Part shown: positions 16,219 to 25,665 of the stretch, in pieces
Layout of the letters: each line of letters begins with the position of its first letter
Position numbering within the stretch: the stretch's first letter is position 1
Origin: Candidatus Firestonebacteria bacterium RIFOXYD2_FULL_39_29
GTDB lineage: Bacteria > Oederibacteriota > D2-FULL-39-29
DNA length: 36,359 nucleotides
Direction: 5' to 3'
Assembly (NCBI GenBank): GCA_001778375.1
Contig: MFGV01000024.1
Coordinates: forward strand, 1-36,359
Notes under the pieces: generated by a model
Databases searched by the model: none
What the model saw: only the letters and a program-made list of their open reading frames with translations
What the model was told of the DNA's origin: nothing
Made by a program: the position numbers and the translations under genes

Positions 16219-18207
16219 TCACCGGGCAACCACACCGGCTCTATATTTTCTGACTTCTTCCTCAAGATATTTGGACTCCGGGTCAGAGGGAACCATTAAT
16301 AAATATTTCTCCCAGTACTCTACGGCCTTATCTTTTCTTCCGAGAGCTCCATTATAAACTATACCCAGATTTTTATAGGGAGACGCAAATGCCGGGTCAA
16401 TTTTGACAGCTTCTTCATACTCATGAAGCGCCCAATCATACCTGCGGTTAAAATCATAAGCCCACCCCTGATTAAATCTGGCCTTTGAATATATTGTAAC
16501 AATTTCCGCCTCAAAGGAATTCGGCTCATATCTTCCGATAACAGCATCTTTTAATTCAAAATTTTTCCATATGATATCGTTCTCCGCCTTCTTCTCCTCT
16601 ATCCGAATTACACCGGCCGGCAGCTTATTGGGATCTACATTACCCGGAATTTTAATCAAAACGCGGAGGAGTCCCTGCCCGATCATTATATATTCCTTAT
16701 CCAAACTCTGATCTCTCGGACCTGTTACATATATTTTATGATGGTCATAGTTTGCTGCTACAAAAGCCGAAATGGGATTAGCCCCTCCGTCATACATTTT
16801 AAAAGGTATATCCAGGGTCTTTTCCTGTTCACGTTTTTGCTCGCAATACCATGGATACGTCATCTTTTCCTGATCAATGACAATAACGTCCTGCCTGTGT
16901 TTTTCCACCATCTGATGGTAATCTATCCCCATCGAAAGTGTATCACCGCTTACAATAAGTATTGCCCCGGGCGGATAGCTCTTTAGCATATTACCGGTAA
17001 AATTATATAATAAGTGATTATCCGATTTGTTAACTTTTGAGTAGTTAAATCCTGCAAGCACAAAAACCAGAGGGATACATATAAATACCGCTATATTCTT
17101 ATTTGCTTTTATTTTTTCTCCGATCCACACTATACCTGCCGCAACGAAAACCGCGAATACTAAAAACGAAAATATATACAAACGCTGGATAACATTTATA
17201 ACAACATGATCCTGGGTATAACCCATAAAAGATATAAATATTCCGCTGGTGGAAATATAGGCAACGAGAAACATCCAATAATATTTTCTGATATATTTTA
17301 AACCCGTAAAGATACCGGTAATCCCGAGTAAAATTCCCACAGGCGTAAGATTCCTCAGAGCTGAGGCCAGATACAAAGAATACTGGCCATATTTCATATC
17401 TTGAAAATGCGAAAAATTGATTGTCGGTTTAGGGTAATCCCCTCTTCTGACCATGTGAATGAATTTTTCAATAGTCACAGGATCATCCCAGTTTAGAGGA
17501 GGTCTTCTTGAAGCGGCAATAAATAAAAATAAATACGGTAAAAGACCGGCAACAAAAAGAATTGAAGCAATAAACCAGTTAAAACCTCTGAGTTTAACAC
17601 TATTCTGATACAGAAACAGAGCGAAAGCCGGAATCAAAAATAATACAGTCTGATGATGCGTTAAACTAAGCCCCAGTATAAAAAAGAAAAGATAGAGAAT
17701 TTTGTTATTTGCCGTCTCTTCCCACTTTATCAATATAAAGAAAAGAAGGAACACAAAGAAATTATTCAGAGCAAAAACCTCAGCTACAATAGAGTACTCC
17801 CAAATAAGTTTGGTAACAGCAAAAAAAGATACTGTAACAATTGAAACTAAATCATTTTTTATCAGTTTTTTTAGAATTTCAAAACATAATACAAACGACA
17901 GCAAGGAGAACAACATTGAGAAAATATTAACTCTGTACGCAATATTAAACAAGGGAATATAAGTAAACAAATTTCCCAGCATGGTATAAAGCGGATAACC
18001 CGGCGGATGAGCAACCCCAAGCACATAAGGTGAAACCACCATCTCACTGCTGTCACCTGTCGCCGTTATCGTAGTTGCCAGGGTCAGCATGTAAAGAATT
18101 GCTATTCCGATAAATACCAGATAGTACATCAAATGAGGCTTAAAGACAAATTTCCGGGGCTCAAGACCGGAATAATTCAATTCCTTATTCATTACCTGAT
18201 CTATCAT
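16219..18207 (-). CDS. DUF2723 GT-C-like membrane protein with C-terminal TPR
   Basis: 662 residues. About a dozen membrane helices (roughly 28-375) open with the DUF2723 signature 'TGDSSEMVVSPYVLGVAHPPGYPLY' (about 50-74), where the acidic pair is typical of GT-C enzymes. A soluble periplasmic part and a C-terminal TPR segment (about 575-650) follow. DUF2723 includes eukaryotic TMEM260, an O-mannosyltransferase, so transfer of a lipid-linked sugar to protein or glycan is a reasonable inference; bacterial members are poorly studied. The ATG overlaps the preceding glycosyltransferase stop (ATGA) with GAGAGG upstream. Its place after O-antigen genes supports a glycosylation role. Confidence 0.85.
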   Translation of the reverse strand: MIDQVMNKELNYSGLEPRKFVFKPHLMYYLVFIGIAILYMLTLATTITATGDSSEMVVSPYVLGVAHPPGYPLYTMLGNLFTYIPLFNIAYRVNIFSMLFSLLSFVLCFEILKKLIKNDLVSIVTVSFFAVTKLIWEYSIVAEVFALNNFFVFLLFFILIKWEETANNKILYLFFFILGLSLTHHQTVLFLIPAFALFLYQNSVKLRGFNWFIASILFVAGLLPYLFLFIAASRRPPLNWDDPVTIEKFIHMVRRGDYPKPTINFSHFQDMKYGQYSLYLASALRNLTPVGILLGITGIFTGLKYIRKYYWMFLVAYISTSGIFISFMGYTQDHVVINVIQRLYIFSFLVFAVFVAAGIVWIGEKIKANKNIAVFICIPLVFVLAGFNYSKVNKSDNHLLYNFTGNMLKSYPPGAILIVSGDTLSMGIDYHQMVEKHRQDVIVIDQEKMTYPWYCEQKREQEKTLDIPFKMYDGGANPISAFVAANYDHHKIYVTGPRDQSLDKEYIMIGQGLLRVLIKIPGNVDPNKLPAGVIRIEEKKAENDIIWKNFELKDAVIGRYEPNSFEAEIVTIYSKARFNQGWAYDFNRRYDWALHEYEEAVKIDPAFASPYKNLGIVYNGALGRKDKAVEYWEKYLLMVPSDPESKYLEEEVRKYRAGVVAR

Positions 18208-19412
18208 AGTAACCTCTCAAATATATTTATTATTTTTTCCCGGGAAAAATGTACCTTAACATATTCCCTTCCGTTTCTTCCCAGCCGTTCACGTAATTCT
18301 ATACTATTATATAGTTCAAAAACCGCTTTTTCCATGCTATTTTCATCTTCCGGAGGTATATTTATACCGCAAACCGCAGTTTTAATCACTTCTGCAGCTT
18401 CTCCCTTAACCCCCATGATCACAGGGATCCCCATTGACATCATTTCAAACATCTTTGAAGGCAGGGCTTTCTCGAAGAGCTTAATATTTTTAAGCGGTAT
18501 TACCGCAGCATCTGCAGAGGAAAGAACAAGAGGCATTTCATTCTTGGGAAAACTTTTAAGGAATACAACATTGGAGAGCCCTTCCTTTTCTTTTATTTCC
18601 ATCAATAAGGGTTTTTCTACTCCGTCACCGGCAAAGACATATAATAAGTCCGGATTACTAATCGTTCTTTTTGCACATTTTAATACAGTGAAAAGATTCT
18701 GGGCTATCCCGTGATTTCCGGAGTACATAATAACGAACTTTTCCCGGGGCAAACCGGCGAACTCCCGCGCTTTTGTTTTGTCAGAAGACTTGAACAGCTC
18801 CGCATCAACCCCGTTCGTAACTACAAATACCTTATCTTTTAAAGTATCATCAGTATCCAGTATTTTTTTTATTCCCGCAGTCACTACGATTACTTTTTTT
18901 GATTTTCGATAGAGGAAGTATTCAAGCCGCTTAGACATCCGGATAAGTATTTTGTTCTTAAGCATCCCGAGATCAACGGCTGAAGCCGGCCAGAGATCCG
19001 AAACATAAAGGTACATTCCTGCTCCTTTTAGACGGGAAAGAACATAAGCAGAGATTCCCAAAAAGAGCGGCGGCGTCTCGCAGATAAAAAGATCAACCTT
19101 CCCGAGTTTGAATATCCCGCAGAACATTGAAGAGAAGACAAACGAGAAATAATTGGCAAGACGCTTGAGAAAGCTTTTACTGTGCGACGGATAAATCCAG
19201 GTACGCAGAACTTTCAATCCTTCCATCTCCTCTTCCATAAAAAGCCCAAGCTTATAATTAAAAAGTATTTTACCCCCCGGGTAATTTGGAAAAGCAGTAA
19301 CTATCGTCACTTCATGCCCTTTGTTTTTAAGCCCCCGGGCTAATTCAAAGAGCCTCGCTTGAGGGGCACCAATTTCCGGCGGAAAATATTGAGTAAGAAA
19401 TACTAATTTCAA
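18204..19412 (-). CDS. Glycosyltransferase family 4 (WbuB-like)
   Basis: 402-residue GT-B fold glycosyltransferase. It begins KLVFLTQYFPPEIGAPQARLFELA, the pattern of WbuB/WcaI-type GT4 enzymes. The C-terminal half has 'VIMYSGNHGIAQNL', 'VFAGDGVEKPLL' and 'LFEKALPSKMFEMMSMGIPVIMG'. It probably adds a sugar to a lipid-linked repeat unit at the inner face of the membrane. I take TTG at 19412 as start: it overlaps the wecB stop as TTGA and has AGAGG 5 nt upstream. A longer in-frame TTG start at 19469 would add 19 unlike residues. The donor could be a UDP-ManNAc derivative, given the adjacent epimerase, but this is inference. Confidence 0.88.
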   Translation of the reverse strand: MKLVFLTQYFPPEIGAPQARLFELARGLKNKGHEVTIVTAFPNYPGGKILFNYKLGLFMEEEMEGLKVLRTWIYPSHSKSFLKRLANYFSFVFSSMFCGIFKLGKVDLFICETPPLFLGISAYVLSRLKGAGMYLYVSDLWPASAVDLGMLKNKILIRMSKRLEYFLYRKSKKVIVVTAGIKKILDTDDTLKDKVFVVTNGVDAELFKSSDKTKAREFAGLPREKFVIMYSGNHGIAQNLFTVLKCAKRTISNPDLLYVFAGDGVEKPLLMEIKEKEGLSNVVFLKSFPKNEMPLVLSSADAAVIPLKNIKLFEKALPSKMFEMMSMGIPVIMGVKGEAAEVIKTAVCGINIPPEDENSMEKAVFELYNSIELRERLGRNGREYVKVHFSREKIINIFERLL

Positions 19413-20485
19413 GAGTACCTCTTTAATAATTTTACAATATGTTCCGAAGCATGCCCGCCGCCATAACAAGAAGGATGCGTTTTATTTTTATTCTCAGCTT
19501 TTAATGCCCCTGCTATTTTCTTTTTATCCGTGCCGACAATAATGTTCCATCCGGCTTTAACTGTTTCCACCCATTCAGTCTCATCCCGCATGGTAATACA
19601 GGGAACTTTCAACATATAGGCTTCCTTTTGCATACCGCCCGAATCGGTCAGTATCTTTTTCGCATTCTTCATAAGTATCAGATTATCAAGATAGCCTACA
19701 GGATCTACAAACGCCAAATTACTTTTATTTATCAACCAGCGATAAAGACCATAAGCTATCAGATACTTTTTAGTTCGAGGGTGCAGCGGTATAACAAATA
19801 TCTCCGGACCTTTATATTTAATAATAGCATCAAAAATACTCTTTAGCCTGACCGGATCACCGGTGTTCTCCGCCCTATGCACCGTAACCAGAAAATATTC
19901 TTTATGTTTAAACTTCAGAAGGTTAAAGACTTTCTGTTTCTTCTCTGCAATCTTAAGAAAAAGATTAAGGGAATCCTCCATAACATCCCCGGTAACAAAT
20001 ATGCCTTTTTTTATCCCCTCATTCTTCAGATTTATGACTGCAGTTTTCGTCGGACAGAACAAAAGCGATGAAATATGGTCAGTCAACTTTCTATTCACTT
20101 CTTCGGGCATATTCATATTAAAACTGCGCAATCCCGCCTCAACATGTGCTATTTTTATATTCAGCTTTGCTGCGGCCAGAGCGCCTGCAAGAGTAGAATT
20201 CGTATCTCCGTAAACCAGACAGTAATCCGGTTCCTGTTTTTCCAGCACCTTTTCTATTTTTTCAAGCATCTCTCCTGTCTTTTCCCCGTGTTTGCCGGAA
20301 CCTATAGAGAGGTGCAGGGGTTTCGGGATACCCAGTTCTTTAAAGAATATATCTGACATCTTATAGTCATAATGCTGTCCGGTATGAACCAAAAGTTCTT
20401 TTATCCCCGCTTTTTTTAACGCCCTTGAGACCACCGCCGCCTTCACAAACTGCGGTCGGGCCCCGACTATCGAGACTATCTTCAT
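19409..20485 (-). CDS. wecB: UDP-N-acetylglucosamine 2-epimerase (non-hydrolysing)
   Basis: 358-residue WecB/MnaA, which interconverts UDP-GlcNAc and UDP-ManNAc for surface polysaccharide. Family motifs in order: 'VGARPQFVKAA', 'VHTGQHYDYKMSD.FF', 'VYGDTNSTLAGALAA', 'HVEAGLRSFN..MPEE.NR...DH', 'VTVHRAEN', 'IPLHPRT', 'LTDSGGMQKEA' and 'MRDETEWVET'. These hold the catalytic Asp/Glu/His residues known from E. coli WecB. GGGAGG precedes the ATG, which overlaps the upstream glycosyltransferase stop (ATGA). No wecC-like UDP-ManNAc dehydrogenase is in the window. Confidence 0.95.
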   Translation of the reverse strand: MKIVSIVGARPQFVKAAVVSRALKKAGIKELLVHTGQHYDYKMSDIFFKELGIPKPLHLSIGSGKHGEKTGEMLEKIEKVLEKQEPDYCLVYGDTNSTLAGALAAAKLNIKIAHVEAGLRSFNMNMPEEVNRKLTDHISSLLFCPTKTAVINLKNEGIKKGIFVTGDVMEDSLNLFLKIAEKKQKVFNLLKFKHKEYFLVTVHRAENTGDPVRLKSIFDAIIKYKGPEIFVIPLHPRTKKYLIAYGLYRWLINKSNLAFVDPVGYLDNLILMKNAKKILTDSGGMQKEAYMLKVPCITMRDETEWVETVKAGWNIIVGTDKKKIAGALKAENKNKTHPSCYGGGHASEHIVKLLKRYS

Positions 20486-21825
20486 TTTTTTGCACCTCCC
20501 GGCATTTGTTTCTCATTAATTATGTCCATAAACAATCCCGCCAGTACATCCGCAAGGTTTTTCCTATCGTAACGCGATATTTCCTCCAAGTTATAAGGGA
20601 AAGAAGAAAGATTGCCGTTTTTATGGCTATTGTAAAGCTTTAGAATATTATTTTTCAAGCCCTGTATATCTTCCGGTCCGGAAATAAAGCCCGCATTGGT
20701 TTTTGCGATAAGCGCAGCGGCAGGTCCTTCAGACGCTATTGCAAGGATTGGCTTACGGCTCCCCAGGTATTCAAATACTTTTCCGGTAAGAACATACCTG
20801 TTAATCTTTGTATTGCCAAGAAAAAAAAGAAGCACATCGGAAGAAAGGATAAGTCCCACGCTTTCAGCATGAGGCACATAGCCCTTCACCTTAACATGCA
20901 CTTTGAGTCCTAACTTTTCTATAGCTTCAAAATCACTTTTTCTCAGTTTTCCGGCAAAAACAGCACAGGTATCAGAGGCAAAACCGCTATCTTCTTTTAT
21001 AAGTTGTGAAAACGCTTCAAAAAATGCTCCGGGTGCATTACCGTCGCTGTAATCAAGAATGGTGCCGGTAAAAATCAATGTAAATTTTCCGTCTTTCTTT
21101 TTTGTGAGTTTGCCGGCTATAGCCTCAAATTCCGCGCTATCATATCCGTTTGTAAGCGTTACAAATTTCTTCGGTAATTCATTCGGATAAGCCTTAAGCA
21201 TATCTTCAGTCATTCCGTCAGAAACACAAATAACCCCGGCCGCAGCGTGTACGACTTTACTTTCCATCCTCTTTTCCAGATATTTTCTTAAGGGATTAGG
21301 CCAGACACGGGCATTATTCAAAGTCCAGGGATCACGAAAATCAACAACAAACGGTATTCCGGACAGCTTGCCGAGCAATCTTGCGGTTAAAAACGCTGAA
21401 AAAGGATTCCCAGTTGCATAAATCACATCTATATTTTCTTTTTTTATAACGGACAGACCTTTAATGAGGGAAAAAGGGAGCCATCCAATCTGAGCATCGG
21501 GGATCAGAAACAATTTACTGAATCCATCCAGAAGAAACGCCAGTACCCGTTTTAAGATACCGGCCTTGCCGGATACGCTATATTCCGCACGGAACTTTTT
21601 AGTCTGTCCGGACGGTTCGAGCGAGAACGTCCGGTACACCCTGACATTTTCCGGAATATCGTTCATCAGGGAATCGTCATTTATGGAATAAGTCCGCGGA
21701 GTAACGGTAAGAACAACCGGTTCGATACCGGCTCCGGTCAGATATTTCACGAACTTTGCAGTCCGCTGTACTCCTCCGCCTCCCATGGGCGGGAAAAAAT
21801 ACGCAATTATTAACGCCTTTTTCAT
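20482..21825 (-). CDS. Glycosyltransferase (GT4-type)
   Basis: 447-residue GT-B glycosyltransferase. The N-terminus 'ALIIAYFFPPMGGGGVQRTAKFVKYL' and 'YATGNPFSAFLTARLLGKLSGIPFVVDFRDPWTLN' are typical of GT4 enzymes in capsule/O-antigen clusters. The donor half has 'TLIFTGTILDYS' and 'GKVFEYLGSRKPILAIASEGPAAALI'. It likely builds the oligosaccharide repeat unit in the cytoplasm. Donor and linkage are unknown. It is joined to its neighbours by ATGA overlaps on both sides. Confidence 0.88.
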   Translation of the reverse strand: MKKALIIAYFFPPMGGGGVQRTAKFVKYLTGAGIEPVVLTVTPRTYSINDDSLMNDIPENVRVYRTFSLEPSGQTKKFRAEYSVSGKAGILKRVLAFLLDGFSKLFLIPDAQIGWLPFSLIKGLSVIKKENIDVIYATGNPFSAFLTARLLGKLSGIPFVVDFRDPWTLNNARVWPNPLRKYLEKRMESKVVHAAAGVICVSDGMTEDMLKAYPNELPKKFVTLTNGYDSAEFEAIAGKLTKKKDGKFTLIFTGTILDYSDGNAPGAFFEAFSQLIKEDSGFASDTCAVFAGKLRKSDFEAIEKLGLKVHVKVKGYVPHAESVGLILSSDVLLFFLGNTKINRYVLTGKVFEYLGSRKPILAIASEGPAAALIAKTNAGFISGPEDIQGLKNNILKLYNSHKNGNLSSFPYNLEEISRYDRKNLADVLAGLFMDIINEKQMPGGAKK

Positions 21826-22943
21826 CTTAGCCCCGCAACTTTCTTGTAAACTTTTTCAAGATTATCCAGCGACCTTTTTAAAGTATATTTATTGGCAATA
21901 AGGGACGCATTTCTATTTTTAATAACTTCTTCCCTCTTTTTTTTAAGAGTCAAAACCTTCAGGAGCTTCCGGGTCAAAGAATCCGGATCTTTCTGTTTAA
22001 AGATAAATCCGTTTACCCCGTCTCGCACCAACTCCCTGTTAGCTGCAATATCGGTGAGCACAGGGATACAACCTGAAGCCATGCCTTCAAGCACAGAAAC
22101 GGAAATGGCATCGGAATAAGGAGCAGAAACAAAAGCCTCGGATACAGAAAACCAGGCAGCCATTTCTTTCGAAGTAACAAGTTTGTCAAGAATCCTTATA
22201 TGTTTTTCTAATCTGTCCCTCTTTATAAAAGCCTTGATAGAATTTAAATAGTTATCTTCAGAGTAGCCCCGGGCAAAGACAAACATCACTTTTGGAAATT
22301 TTGAGAGGACCACAGGAATAGCGCCCAATATAACATAAATGCCGTATATTAAGGAGATACTTCTCGGACTAAATATCACACGACTCCCTTGTTTTATCCT
22401 GTATTTCTTAAATAACGCCGCAACTTCACGTTTCTTACTTTTTCTATTAAAGATATCATTTCTGATCCCCCAGGGAAAAACGGCAATTTTTTTACCCGGC
22501 ACTTTGAATCTCCTCCTTAAATGATCCGCCAGGTAATTCGCTTCAACAGTTACACAATCCGCTTTTTCAAGCACCAAGCGAATCCGGTCAAAATATTTTC
22601 GTTTTATGTCCGGATAAATCAAAATATCAGAACCCCAGCCCGATGCCACGAACGGGTTATAATTCAAAGCGGAAGCGTAATACCCATAATCAGAAAGATA
22701 CTGTCCATGAAGAACATCAGGCGCTATCTTTTTTACCAATTTTTCAATCTTACGTTTATTCAGATAAAAAGCAATATCAAGAAAACGGCTCAAGGGTGAA
22801 TAAAACGAAATAACTTTAACCCCGGAAATAGCGACGCTTTTATGCAATGAAATAAGATATACTTCATGTCCCATTTTTGCCAGATGACAGCACCATTTCC
22901 TATTATGAACGCTCTCTGTATTGCCAAGTATGCATATCTTCAT
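21822..22943 (-). CDS. Glycosyltransferase family 4
   Basis: 373-residue GT4 enzyme. The N-terminal half begins 'MKICILGNTESVHNRKWCCHLAKMGHEVYLISLHK' and has 'DVLHGQYLSDYGYYASAL'. The C-terminal donor half has 'VIFSPRSIS', 'VFARGYSEDNY' and the E-x7-E region 'SVLEGMASGCIPVLTDIAANRELVRDGVNGFIF'. It probably extends the surface polysaccharide repeat; donor unknown. It overlaps the flippase gene by 4 nt and the next glycosyltransferase by 4 nt. Confidence 0.9.
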   Translation of the reverse strand: MKICILGNTESVHNRKWCCHLAKMGHEVYLISLHKSVAISGVKVISFYSPLSRFLDIAFYLNKRKIEKLVKKIAPDVLHGQYLSDYGYYASALNYNPFVASGWGSDILIYPDIKRKYFDRIRLVLEKADCVTVEANYLADHLRRRFKVPGKKIAVFPWGIRNDIFNRKSKKREVAALFKKYRIKQGSRVIFSPRSISLIYGIYVILGAIPVVLSKFPKVMFVFARGYSEDNYLNSIKAFIKRDRLEKHIRILDKLVTSKEMAAWFSVSEAFVSAPYSDAISVSVLEGMASGCIPVLTDIAANRELVRDGVNGFIFKQKDPDSLTRKLLKVLTLKKKREEVIKNRNASLIANKYTLKRSLDNLEKVYKKVAGLR

Positions 22944-24250
22944 TTTTTGAATATCCTGAGATCTCTGTAATACGCCAGATCAGAAAGTTTGGGTATTACG
23001 GCATAAACGGCGCTTAATCCTGAAATACGGGTATAGTAAAAGAGCAAGATAATTGCTTCAAGAGTATATGATACAGCCGAAGTCAACGCCGCGCCTGCTA
23101 TCCCGTATTTTGGGATCAAAAATAAATTAATAGTAACATTTGAAACAAAACTTATCACAGAAGCCGCCATAGGGATCTCCGGTTTACCTATACCGCAAAA
23201 ATATCCGGAAAGTATCTTGGCTAGACTTATCGAAAGAATACCCGGAAGCAAAAGAATGAAAGGCCACACCGAAGATGCAAAGTCTTTCCCAAAAAAAGTC
23301 AGTATGATGTATTTACCTGTAAACAGTATAAATAGACATACAAGAGCCGTAATAAGCAGCATCTGCCTTGTAACCACACCGGTTATTTTCCCGGCGTCCT
23401 TTTTGCCGGACTTTGTCACAACCGGATAAAACACGGTAGCCATGGAGTTAGGAATATACCAGACCATCTCCGCAATGGCGACAGATACCGCATAATGACC
23501 GACTGCAGCAGCACTTAAAAAGAAACTTACGAGAAACATATCTATCCTGTAATTAAAAAAGCTCGCCAAGTTAGATAAATACCCTTTAACCCCGAAAGAT
23601 ACCGTATCCTTGATCATCTCCCTTTTAAAAGAAAAACTGAAACCTTTTGGTTCAAAATGGAGAAAAATCATGACCGTAACGACCATCAGGATAAACTGAG
23701 TTACACCCCATACAGCGACAGCACCATAAACACCGGTCTTCAACACAACCAGAAGAAAATAGGAAAGAGACAGCATCAGTACAGCCTGAAGCATGCTGTT
23801 AAGATTAACATATTTTATCTTGAGCATCCCTACAAGAATGTTAGTGGTATAGCCGTTTACCAGCATAAACGGTGTTATCAAGCATACAAGCCTTAAGACC
23901 TTAACGGGAATATTTTTAAAGAAAAGAGGGTGTAAGGTATCCATAACCATCCACGAGATAATAATGGCAATAATACTGAGACAGAAAGCCATAACTATCG
24001 AGCCGGAAAAAATCTCAGAGTAGGAGTACTTCTTCTTACCTACAAAAAATATATTAGCGCTCCCGATACCCAGGTCAGAGGCCAGAGAAAGAAGACCCGG
24101 CAGAAGGATTATAAGCGCATACTCCCCCCTTCCGATCGGTCCGAGTTCACGAGCCAGAATAATTCCGGTAAGAAGATTAATGCCGGCCGCGGCTATCCTC
24201 GTTGCGAATATCGCAACGCTATTTCTTGCTATAAACTTTTTCTGTTCCAT
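22940..24250 (-). CDS. Polysaccharide flippase (Wzx/MviN-like, MOP superfamily)
   Basis: 436-residue membrane protein with about 12-14 helices. It begins 'RNSVAIFATRIAAAGINLLTGIILARELGPIGRGEYAL', the usual start of O-antigen/teichuronic acid flippases, and repeats the pattern mid-protein ('FGVKGYLSNLASFFNYRIDMFLVSFFLSAAAVGHYAVSVAIAE'). It should move the lipid-linked repeat unit across the inner membrane for the ligase/polymerase encoded upstream. The start is ATG with a weak ribosome binding site. It overlaps the upstream gene by 32 nt, so it may depend on translational coupling. Confidence 0.9.
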   Translation of the reverse strand: MEQKKFIARNSVAIFATRIAAAGINLLTGIILARELGPIGRGEYALIILLPGLLSLASDLGIGSANIFFVGKKKYSYSEIFSGSIVMAFCLSIIAIIISWMVMDTLHPLFFKNIPVKVLRLVCLITPFMLVNGYTTNILVGMLKIKYVNLNSMLQAVLMLSLSYFLLVVLKTGVYGAVAVWGVTQFILMVVTVMIFLHFEPKGFSFSFKREMIKDTVSFGVKGYLSNLASFFNYRIDMFLVSFFLSAAAVGHYAVSVAIAEMVWYIPNSMATVFYPVVTKSGKKDAGKITGVVTRQMLLITALVCLFILFTGKYIILTFFGKDFASSVWPFILLLPGILSISLAKILSGYFCGIGKPEIPMAASVISFVSNVTINLFLIPKYGIAGAALTSAVSYTLEAIILLFYYTRISGLSAVYAVIPKLSDLAYYRDLRIFKK

Positions 24251-25655
24251 ATATAAATGCCAGGAAGATCCAGAAGACAGCTATAACTCTCGGATCAAAC
24301 CATAGATTTTCAAAACAACCGGCAATCAGAAGCGCCAGAAGACCGACAAGGAGCACTTTAACCTCTTTTCCGGGAGAAAAAAACTTTCTAAAAAAAACAA
24401 CCAAGAGCCAGAGAAAAGCCGCAATGCCAAAAAGTCCCAGTTCGGCAGCGGTATTTAAAAAAGTATTATGCGCGTCTTCCATAATAAACGGTGCGGCAGG
24501 GGTTTTATACTTTTCATAGGTAGTATAGTAGTTATTAAGACCTATTCCTGTCAAAGGATAATCTTTAAACATTAAGATCGCACTCTTCCAAGCCTCTATT
24601 CTCGATACTACATTTACATCATTTTCTGTAGTTCCTTTAAGCCGCTCCAAAATCTGGACGTGAAACAATAAAAAAAGAGCCGTGATCACCACTGCAGAAA
24701 CCATGATTATCTTCTTATTATTCCATGCAACTATTATTAAAAGCCCTATAAAACCAATTAATAGTCCGAGCCAGACGGCACGCGAATAGGTTAGAATAAC
24801 AGCAAAAACAAGGACCAAAAAAGAAATCAGATGATATCCGGTCAACCAGGCAGTCTTTTTTTTCAAAGATATCCATAGAGCCGGATTAATAAAAACCGCC
24901 GGTAAAAGCGCGGCGGCAAGCAGATTTGGATGCTGCATTGTAGAAACCAGGCGGGTATAAACCTCGTTATTCTGCCCGATAAAATTATGTATACCCGGAT
25001 TGCCTATAAAACCCATTGGAGTACCGGTAAAGTATTGGAAGAAACCCAGAAGTGCAGTTATAGAAGCGCCGCAAACATAAGAATAACCCAGGCCTTTTAA
25101 TGTATTCTTGTCTTCCATAAACAATTCCTTTATAAAATATAATATTATTATCCCGGTAAGAATAGATTTGAACATGAAAATGCTTCTTTCCGGATCCCCG
25201 GCATTCACAAAGGAAAGCAAGCAGGCAATAATAAAAAGAAATACCGGAAACTCAAAAAAAGCAACAACCTGTTTTTTATTCTGCTTTAGCCGTCCCAGCT
25301 GTTTCCATAAGAAGTAGGAGACCGTACCTGCCAGCAGAAAATAAGTGGAAATATTAAAGAACAAAAATGTTTTAGAATGAAACGATATGTCAGGTGAGCC
25401 GGTAAAAATCATCACAAATGAATAAAACGCCATAATAATAGAGATAAGAGGAACAACAAGCAAAAGATCCTTTATCTTAAATGTTTTCTTTTTATAGCTG
25501 CGTATATAAAAGTATATTTCCACCAAAATAACAGCAAAAACGAAAAGATCGGGCCAGCTTACTGTTTTAAGACGGTAACTGCTCCAGGGAAGAGGCAGTA
25601 AAGTAATAAAAAATACCATTAAATATGCAAGATTTTTGAGTATCTTTACTCTCAT
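24219..25655 (-). CDS. O-antigen ligase / polymerase family protein
   Basis: 478-residue membrane protein with about 12 helices and a periplasmic loop. The Wzy_C/WaaL region includes 'VILTYSRAVWLGLLIGFIGLLI' and 'MFKDYPLTGIGLNNYYTTYE......EDAHNTFLNTAAELGLFGI', matching the family's conserved Arg and His. It either polymerises O-units (Wzy) or ligates the polymer to a lipid core or protein (WaaL/PglL); sequence alone does not decide. I prefer the ATG at 25655 because an in-frame upstream TTG (25694) forms the -35 box of a strong promoter. In that case the mRNA is nearly leaderless. First gene of the polysaccharide operon. Confidence 0.88.
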   Translation of the reverse strand: MRVKILKNLAYLMVFFITLLPLPWSSYRLKTVSWPDLFVFAVILVEIYFYIRSYKKKTFKIKDLLLVVPLISIIMAFYSFVMIFTGSPDISFHSKTFLFFNISTYFLLAGTVSYFLWKQLGRLKQNKKQVVAFFEFPVFLFIIACLLSFVNAGDPERSIFMFKSILTGIIILYFIKELFMEDKNTLKGLGYSYVCGASITALLGFFQYFTGTPMGFIGNPGIHNFIGQNNEVYTRLVSTMQHPNLLAAALLPAVFINPALWISLKKKTAWLTGYHLISFLVLVFAVILTYSRAVWLGLLIGFIGLLIIVAWNNKKIIMVSAVVITALFLLFHVQILERLKGTTENDVNVVSRIEAWKSAILMFKDYPLTGIGLNNYYTTYEKYKTPAAPFIMEDAHNTFLNTAAELGLFGIAAFLWLLVVFFRKFFSPGKEVKVLLVGLLALLIAGCFENLWFDPRVIAVFWIFLAFIYGTEKVYSKK

Positions 25656-25665
25656 TATGGAAGTT

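Noticed and set aside
16203-16265. Longer M20 protein starting at TTG 16265
   Set aside because: The extra 21 residues do not match the family and overlap the DUF2723 gene. The ATG at 16202 has a good ribosome binding site.
19413-19469. Longer glycosyltransferase starting at TTG 19469
   Set aside because: The added residues are unlike GT4 N-termini and lie within wecB. The TTG at 19412 overlaps the wecB stop and has AGAGG upstream.
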